Shown: in pieces, positions 7,476 to 11,654 of the stretch | Position numbering within the stretch: the stretch's first letter is position 1 | How the letters are laid out: each line of letters starts with the position of its first letter | NCBI GenBank assembly: GCA_013180565.1 | Contig: QBUN01000372.1 | Location: forward strand, 1 to 11,654 | DNA length: 11,654 nucleotides | DNA from: Candidatus Methanophaga sp. GoMg3.2 | Lineage (GTDB): Archaea; Halobacteriota; Syntropharchaeia; Alkanophagales; Methanospirareceae | Direction: 5' to 3' | Position numbers and translations under genes: made by a program | Notes under the pieces: generated by a model | The model's input: only the letters and a program-made list of their open reading frames with translations | Told to the model about the DNA's origin: nothing | Databases searched by the model: none

Positions 7476-7482
7476 CCTCCTC
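7476..7482 (-). promoter_or_regulatory. SD-like site of the subunit-B-like GMP synthase gene
   Basis: Minus-strand GAGGAGG, a strong SD core, with 13 nt to ATG 7462. This is longer than usual spacing, but no better in-frame start is seen between them (an intervening GTG is followed directly by TAA). Confidence 0.6.
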
Positions 7483-7508
7483 AATCAATACTTTTATGTC
7501 TGCTATTC

Positions 7509-7518
7509 TTTTATAAAT
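7509..7518 (-). promoter_or_regulatory. Candidate TATA box, minus-strand GMP synthase gene
   Basis: Minus-strand ATTTATAAAA lies about 50 nt before the ATG. Predicted initiation near 7487 leaves a leader of about 24 nt that just includes the GAGGAGG site. The box is nearly symmetrical and could also serve the plus strand. Confidence 0.45.
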
Positions 7519-7526
7519 CTAGGATT

Positions 7527-7536
7527 AATTATAAAG
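7527..7536 (+). promoter_or_regulatory. Candidate TATA box for guaA
   Basis: AATTATAAAG lies about 50 nt before ATG 7583. Initiation about 26 nt downstream would give a leader of about 25 nt. The two divergent TATA boxes are less than 20 bp apart, so one bound factor could affect both GMP synthase genes. Confidence 0.4.
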
Positions 7537-7582
7537 ATTAACGAATATTATTAACTAATACTACAACAAAAAAGACCATGCG

Positions 7583-9199
7583 ATGCCAGATAGAAATAGC
7601 ATAATAGAAAAGAGGGAAGCAGAGAAGGAAAAAGACAAAGTAGTGGTGCTCGATTTTGGAGGGCAATATAGCCATCTCATCGTGAGAAGGTGTAGAGAAT
7701 TAGGCGTTTATACGGACCTTCTCCCGTATGAGATACCCATTGAAGAGCTTAAAAGAGGAATAGAAGCAGAGGAAGGAACAGGTAAGATTAAAGGGATTAT
7801 CCTTTCCGGCAGTCCTTTTAGTATCCACGAACTGGGCAGTCCTAGCTGCAGTTCCGAGATTATTGATTTGAATATACCAATACTCGGGATTTGTTATGGT
7901 GCGCAGTTGATTGCATATACAAAAGGTGGCGTGGTAGGCGAAGGCATGAAAAGCGAATTCGGGAGGGCAGAACTGCTATTTAAAGATTGTGCTCTGTTTG
8001 ATGGGTTAACCGAGCGTGGAAGTGAGAACGGAAGGATAAACGTGTGGATGTCTCATGGTGACGTGATAGAGCAATTTGATGGTGCTGATATACTAGGCCA
8101 TACTATGAATACGCCCGTTGCGGCATTTCGCATCGCCAATAATTATGGTGTTCAATTCCATCCTGAGGTTCACCATACGGATAAGGGCGAAAAAATACTG
8201 TGGAATTTCCTGTATAAGATCTGCGGCTGCGAGCGCAATTGGGCGATTGAATCCTTTATTACCGATAAGATAGAAGCAATAAAGAGAGCGGTAGGAGCTG
8301 AGGGGAGAGTGATATGTGGACTAAGTGGTGGAATAGACTCTTCTACTACGGCATTGCTCGTCAATAAAGCCATAGGTGATAGACTCACGTGCATCTTCGT
8401 TGATAATGGACTACTGCGAGAAGGCGAAAAGGAAACGGTTATAAATACGTTTGAGAATAACTTCAATATGAAGCTGGTATTTGTAGATGCGAAAGAGCGT
8501 TTTTTGAATGGATTGCGGGACGTTAAGGACGCCGAAGCGAAGCGGATGGTGATAGGCGAACAGTTCATAAAAGTCTTTGAGGAAGAGGCGAATAAGCTTG
8601 GTAACGTTGATTTCCTCGCTCAGGGCACTATATATCCTGATAGAATAGAGAGTGCGGGGGCAAGCTCGCAAAAGTCATCACGAATAAAATCGCATCACAA
8701 CGTGGGCGGACTTCCGGAGAAGCTGGAACTGAAGCTGGTAGAGCCAATCGCGGATTTGTATAAGGATGAAGTGCGAGAAGTGGCGAAGGAACTCGGTATG
8801 CCTCCGCAGATAGTGGGCCAGCATCCCTTTCCTGGTCCTGGTCTCGCAGCTCGTGTGATAGGTGCAGTTACAGATGATAAACTACGGATATGTCGTGAAG
8901 CATCTGACATTGTGGAGGCGGAATTGAAGAATAACGGATGGTATGACAAAGTGTGGCAGGCATTTGCAATAGTGGGCGATGACGTCGCTACCGGTGTACT
9001 TGGCGATGCGAGAAGTTTGGGCCGAATCGTTACGATAAGGGTGGTTGAGTCCAAGGAGGCGATGACTGCGGATTTCGTGAAGCTGCCATATGAAGTGCTA
9101 GAGAGCATGAGCAAGCGAATAACAAATGAAGTTAAAGGTGTAACGTGGGTAACATATGCGATTTCTTCTAAGCCACCGGCAACGATAGAGCCATGTTAA
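7583..9199 (+). CDS. guaA: GMP synthase (glutamine-hydrolysing), full-length GATase-ATPase fusion
   Basis: Amidates XMP to GMP using ATP and glutamine in the cytosol. The 538 aa include a class I glutamine amidotransferase (about 18-215) with VVLDFGGQYSHLIVRR, nucleophile C104 in GICYGAQ, and H193/E195 in QFHPEV. The PP-ATPase follows with SGGIDSS (248-254), QGTIYPDRIES (347-357), KSHHNVGGLP (369-378), PFPGPGL (415-421) and a dimerisation/XMP-binding C-terminus ending KPPATIEPC. This is the one-chain fused layout typical of bacteria, whereas many archaea split it in two. The C-terminal Lys and Ile-Glu are kept, but the last two residues are Pro-Cys instead of the usual Trp/Phe-Glu. A charged N-terminal extension of about 18 residues precedes the first strand. 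ATG 7583 is the first in-frame start; the ATG at 7578 is out of frame. No clear SD is seen. It is divergent from the subunit-B-like gene. Confidence 0.95.
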   Translation: MPDRNSIIEKREAEKEKDKVVVLDFGGQYSHLIVRRCRELGVYTDLLPYEIPIEELKRGIEAEEGTGKIKGIILSGSPFSIHELGSPSCSSEIIDLNIPILGICYGAQLIAYTKGGVVGEGMKSEFGRAELLFKDCALFDGLTERGSENGRINVWMSHGDVIEQFDGADILGHTMNTPVAAFRIANNYGVQFHPEVHHTDKGEKILWNFLYKICGCERNWAIESFITDKIEAIKRAVGAEGRVICGLSGGIDSSTTALLVNKAIGDRLTCIFVDNGLLREGEKETVINTFENNFNMKLVFVDAKERFLNGLRDVKDAEAKRMVIGEQFIKVFEEEANKLGNVDFLAQGTIYPDRIESAGASSQKSSRIKSHHNVGGLPEKLELKLVEPIADLYKDEVREVAKELGMPPQIVGQHPFPGPGLAARVIGAVTDDKLRICREASDIVEAELKNNGWYDKVWQAFAIVGDDVATGVLGDARSLGRIVTIRVVESKEAMTADFVKLPYEVLESMSKRITNEVKGVTWVTYAISSKPPATIEPC

Positions 9200-9203
9200 C
9201 ACT

Positions 9204-9227
9204 TTTTCTTTTTTAACAAAAAGAAAA
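9204..9227 (+). terminator. T-rich hairpin after guaA
   Basis: TTTTCTTTTT and AAAAAGAAAA form a perfect 10-bp stem around a TAAC loop, starting 5 bp after the guaA stop. Oligo-T tracts stop archaeal RNA polymerase, so this may terminate or attenuate guaA transcription. The stem is almost all A-T, hence weak as an RNA structure, and it is also part of the local repeat cluster. Confidence 0.4.
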
Positions 9228-9310
9228 CCTGTACTAAAAGAAAAACACAAATGTTCGTTTGGTAAAGCTTTTTTTTCTAAGTAAGAAAAGGTTTGTGCTA
9301 AAAGAAAATT
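9218..9310. repeat. A/T-rich repeat cluster between guaA and dapL
   Basis: Two diverged direct copies are present: 9218-9248 (AAAAAGAAAACCTGTACTAA, then AAGAAAAACAC) and 9282-9310 (TAAGAAAAGGTTTGTGCTAA, then AAGAAAATTT). Both contain CTAAAAGAAAA (9234-9244 and 9298-9308). The second copy shares the exact 15-mer TGTGCTAAAAGAAAA with the inverted sequence at 11426-11440. The segment 9267-9294 aligns with queE 623-646 with one mismatch and a 4-bp TAAG gap. The function is unknown. Confidence 0.55.
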
Positions 9311-9327
9311 TAGATAGGATTTGAAAA

Positions 9328-10485
9328 ATGTATGCAAAAGGTATAAGTTCGCTGCCCCCATATCTATTTGCGGAAATAGATGCGAGGAAAAGGGAAACGG
9401 AGAAGAAGGGTGTAGATATAATAGACTTTGGTATCGGCGATCCTGACTTGCCGACGCCACCGCACATAGTAGAAGCGGTTTGTAACGCTGCAAAAGACCC
9501 TTCAAATCACCGGTACCCGTCTTACGAAGGAATGCTATCGTTCCGTGAAGCCGTAGCGACATGGTATAAACACAGGAAGTACATTAAGTTGGATGCAGAG
9601 GATGAAGTTCTAACGTTGATAGGGTCAAAGGAAGGGATAGCGCATTCGGCATTCGCATTTTTAAATCCCGGTGATATTGCCCTCGTTCCGGATCCTGCAT
9701 ACCCGGTATACAATAATGCCGCGATAATGGCGAATTCAACGCCTTATTCAGTACCGTTAACAGAAGAGCATGGATTTAAGCCTGATTTAGAACGTATAGA
9801 TAAAGAAATAGCGAGAAGAGCAAAAATCATGTTCTTAAATTACCCGAATAATCCCACTGCCGCAACAGCCGAAAAATCATTCTTTAAAGAGGTGGTGGAT
9901 TTCGCGCACGACTACGAGATCATCATACTCCATGATAACCCCTACTCTGAGCTTACGTTCGATGGCTATAATGCGCCGAGTTTTTTGGCTGTTAAAGGCG
10001 CAAAGGAGGTTGGTGTCGAGTTTGGTTCGCTATCTAAGACATATAACATGACGGGGTGGCGAATCGGCTTTGTAGTGGGGAATTCGGAAATAATAAACGG
10101 CCTGAAGCTTGTGAAGACTAATGTTGATTCCGGTGCTTTCCAGGCGGTCCAGATAGCGGGTATAGCGGCGCTAACAGGACCACAAGACTGTGTAAAGCAG
10201 AACGTAGAGATATATAAAAGAAGGCGGGACCTATTAGCTAAAGGGTTGAGATCCAGCGGGATAGAGTTGGAAAAGCCAAAAGCCACATTCTATCTCTGGG
10301 CAAAGGTTCCTTCGGGATTCTCGTCTATTTCGTTCTCCATGTTCTTGCTGGAGCGTACGGGCGTAGTTGTAACACCAGGGATAGGATTCGGTGAGGCGGG
10401 AGAGGGGTTCGTTCGATTTTCTCTCTGTGTAAGTGAGGAAAGGATAATAGAAGCATGTGAACGGATAAAAGGGCTGAACATATAG
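9328..10485 (+). CDS. dapL: LL-diaminopimelate aminotransferase
   Basis: PLP aminotransferase of fold type I that moves an amino group from glutamate to tetrahydrodipicolinate, giving LL-DAP in one step toward lysine. The 385 aa show an N-terminal [25 protein letters not shown] (33-44), HRYPSYEG (61-68), the cofactor-region GSKEGI (99-104), NYPNNPTAA (171-179), [12 protein letters not shown] (202-213), the PLP-lysine motif [15 protein letters not shown] with K237, and C-terminal carboxylate-binding R363 in VRFSLC. The general aspartate-aminotransferase family is certain; assignment to DapL rests on the motifs and on dapF following 21 bp later. Substrate specificity is therefore inferred. A weak AGGAT precedes ATG 9328. 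The gene is 128 bp downstream of guaA, beyond a repeat cluster with a terminator-like hairpin. Confidence 0.9.
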   Translation: MYAKGISSLPPYLFAEIDARKRETEKKGVDIIDFGIGDPDLPTPPHIVEAVCNAAKDPSNHRYPSYEGMLSFREAVATWYKHRKYIKLDAEDEVLTLIGSKEGIAHSAFAFLNPGDIALVPDPAYPVYNNAAIMANSTPYSVPLTEEHGFKPDLERIDKEIARRAKIMFLNYPNNPTAATAEKSFFKEVVDFAHDYEIIILHDNPYSELTFDGYNAPSFLAVKGAKEVGVEFGSLSKTYNMTGWRIGFVVGNSEIINGLKLVKTNVDSGAFQAVQIAGIAALTGPQDCVKQNVEIYKRRRDLLAKGLRSSGIELEKPKATFYLWAKVPSGFSSISFSMFLLERTGVVVTPGIGFGEAGEGFVRFSLCVSEERIIEACERIKGLNI

Positions 10486-10506
10486 TGTGAGGCGAAATAG
10501 CGAGCA

Positions 10507-11340
10507 ATGACGGAACTTAAATTCACGAAGATGCAAGGCTGTGGTAATGATTTCATACTGATAGACGACCGAGAAGCGGGAATACCAGAGCAGAAGAAGG
10601 GCGAACTCGCCGGATATATATGCCAACGCGGATTCTCAGTAGGTGCAGATGGCGTATTATTCCTTTGTATACCTACTACGGGTTCGTACGACGTGCGGAT
10701 GCAGGTTTTCAATGCTGACGGTTCTGAGGCCGAGATGTGCGGAAACGGAATGCGATGCTTTGCCAAATATGTGTACGAAAGAGGGCTAGTACGAAGTAGT
10801 AGAATGAAAGTGGAGACGTTAGCCGGGTTGATTGTTCCGGAAGTGGAAGTTGATAGAAAGGGCGCAGTAACTTCTATCCGGGTTTTTATGGGCGTGCCGG
10901 AGTTTAATAAAATAGAGCAAATGCTTTTTGTGAATGATGAAATAGGTGGGATTAAACTGACCGCGTTGAGTCTTGGCAATCCACACGCAGTTGTCATTGT
11001 CGACTCCTTTGATGGGCTGGAGATTAATGAGGTGGGAAAAGCGATAGAATCTCATAAAGCGTTCCCTAACAAGACTAATGTTGATTTTGTAGTGCGTAAC
11101 GCTAAAAGAGAGATAAGCGTGAGGACGTATGAGCGAGGGGTAGGGGAGACGTTATCGTGTGGCACCGGGTCAACAGCATCGGTGCTTACATTAAATACGC
11201 TTGGGTATGTGAATCTAAATGAACGGGTTATAGTGCATACGAAAGGTGGCGATTTGGTGGTGGAGCTAAAGGCGGAAGGTGCTTATCTTATGGGTCCTGC
11301 GGAAGAAGTGTATGAGGGTGTAGTTAAGTTGAGTATCTAA
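10507..11340 (+). CDS. dapF: Diaminopimelate epimerase
   Basis: Cofactor-independent epimerase converting LL-DAP to meso-DAP, the substrate of lysine-forming decarboxylase. The 277 aa form the usual two-lobed fold. Visible features are FTKMQGCGNDFILID (6-20), GFSVGADGV (42-50), FNADGSEAEMCGNGMRC (68-84) with catalytic C78, LGNPHAVV (156-163), TNVDFV (190-195), YERGVGETLSCGTG with catalytic C218 (208-221), and a C-terminal LMGPAEEVYEG. The second catalytic motif reads CGTGSTAS where many homologues have CGTGACA; both cysteines needed for proton exchange are kept. Spacing of 21 bp from dapL, with GAGGCG between, indicates one transcript. lysA and dapA/B are not in the window. Confidence 0.97.
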   Translation: MTELKFTKMQGCGNDFILIDDREAGIPEQKKGELAGYICQRGFSVGADGVLFLCIPTTGSYDVRMQVFNADGSEAEMCGNGMRCFAKYVYERGLVRSSRMKVETLAGLIVPEVEVDRKGAVTSIRVFMGVPEFNKIEQMLFVNDEIGGIKLTALSLGNPHAVVIVDSFDGLEINEVGKAIESHKAFPNKTNVDFVVRNAKREISVRTYERGVGETLSCGTGSTASVLTLNTLGYVNLNERVIVHTKGGDLVVELKAEGAYLMGPAEEVYEGVVKLSI

Positions 11341-11425
11341 GTTAGGGTGCTGGAATGAATTAGGGCAATCACAAGATCACACACAACATTTCTTTGGAAA
11401 GGAAAGCTTGACTAATGAAACAGGT

Positions 11426-11440
11426 TTTTCTTTTAGCACA
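11426..11440 (-). repeat. Inverted copy of the TGTGCTAAAAGAAAA repeat
   Basis: The reverse complement is identical over 15 bases to 9294-9308. It continues as ACCTG, reminiscent of AAGAAAACCTGT at 9222-9233, so the similarity exceeds one A-rich core. Confidence 0.5.
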
Positions 11441-11442
11441 TG

Positions 11443-11450
11443 TTTTATAT
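11443..11450 (+). promoter_or_regulatory. Candidate TATA box for the HicB-like gene
   Basis: TTTTATAT is centred about 37 nt before ATG 11484. Initiation 25-27 nt downstream would give a leader of about 10 nt, matching the lack of an SD before that ATG and favouring it over ATG 11415, which lies upstream of the box. Confidence 0.4.
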
Positions 11451-11483
11451 CTAGCAACTCATATAATAGATAACAATACAGAA

Positions 11484-11654
11484 ATGAAAACCATAATCCA
11501 AATCCATAAAGAGGACAAATATTTTGTAGCCGTAGATTTGATAACAAATGTGGCTGATCAAGGACTAACAGAGGACGAAGCGGTAGCAAATTTAAAAAAG
11601 GGGCTGGAAGAGCATTATCAAATCCTTATGGAACTCGCTCCAAAGGGTGGAAAA
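11484..11654 (+). CDS. HicB-like (UPF0150) domain protein, 3' end outside window
   Basis: The first 57 residues are visible. They start MKTIIQIHKEDKYFVAVDL, then QGLTEDEAVANLKKGLEEH, and run off the window at LAPKGGK. The beta-strand 'I-x-I-x-K-E-D-x-Y-F-V-A' followed by 'Q-G-x-T-x-x-E-A-x-x-N-L-K-x-G-L-E' is the partial RNase-H-like fold of HicB antitoxins and related orphan proteins. HicB neutralises the HicA mRNA interferase, but stand-alone HicB-like proteins are also common in archaea. Whether a hicA gene follows, or a DNA-binding domain is fused, cannot be seen. An alternative in-frame ATG at 11415 adds 23 residues that do not fit the family. Confidence in the domain is good, in toxin-antitoxin function modest. 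Confidence 0.75.
   Translation, partial: MKTIIQIHKEDKYFVAVDLITNVADQGLTEDEAVANLKKGLEEHYQILMELAPKGGK

Larger units (their letters stand above)
11341..11483. other. Spacer between dapF and the HicB-like gene
   Basis: The spacer carries an inverted copy of the A/T-rich repeat (reverse complement TGTGCTAAAAGAAAA at 11426-11440, followed by ACCTG). A TATA-like TTTTATAT lies at 11443-11450. An in-frame ATG at 11415 would extend the following gene by 23 residues, but that extension looks non-homologous. Confidence 0.5.

Noticed and set aside
10290..10997. 235-aa minus-strand open frame across dapL and dapF
   Set aside because: It spans the junction of two clearly conserved plus-strand genes, and its composition (Ser/Pro/Thr-rich) is typical of an antisense shadow.
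11377..11589. 70-aa minus-strand open frame at the right edge
   Set aside because: It overlaps the HicB-like gene antisense; the plus-strand product has a recognisable domain, this one does not.

Overview
This looks like a chromosomal housekeeping segment from a euryarchaeon. The 310-aa GMP synthase PP-ATPase resembles the stand-alone archaeal subunit B. Archaeal TATA-like boxes lie about 40-60 nt ahead of several starts, with Shine-Dalgarno (SD) sites used for some genes and very short leaders for others. A CX3CX2C QueE of archaeosine-pathway type is present, base composition is moderate, and AUA, AGA and AGG codons are common. A methanogen or ANME-related lineage is plausible, but I cannot fix the taxonomy from sequence alone. 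TAG ends several full-length conserved proteins (ddh, dapL, the 310-aa GMP synthase), so TAG is an ordinary stop here.

Layout. At the left edge is the last 35 codons of an unidentified gene (3-110). A 300-bp repeat-bearing spacer follows, then queE (+). queE converges on a minus-strand block read right to left: GMP synthase subunit-B-like gene (6530-7462), hisF, ddh (meso-diaminopimelate dehydrogenase), carB. A 120-bp divergent promoter region (7463-7582) separates this block from a plus-strand block: full-length guaA, dapL, dapF. A repeat-containing spacer follows, and at the right edge the start of a HicB-like gene (11484-end) runs out of the window.

How the genes fit together. The theme is amino-acid and nucleotide biosynthesis. 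Lysine/DAP: DapL (tetrahydrodipicolinate to LL-DAP) and DapF (LL- to meso-DAP) form one route, and Ddh (tetrahydrodipicolinate directly to meso-DAP) is a second, one-step route about 4 kb away. Purines: two GMP synthase homologues lie head to head. Pyrimidine/arginine: carB without carA. Histidine: hisF without hisH. Modified nucleosides: queE.

Most worth a second look are the divergent pair of GMP synthases, one with a rewritten substrate-loop motif; the doubled route to meso-DAP; an in-frame hexanucleotide expansion inside ddh; and a small family of A/T-rich repeats found in two spacers and apparently also inside queE. I did not find a convincing new multi-gene defence or mobile system.
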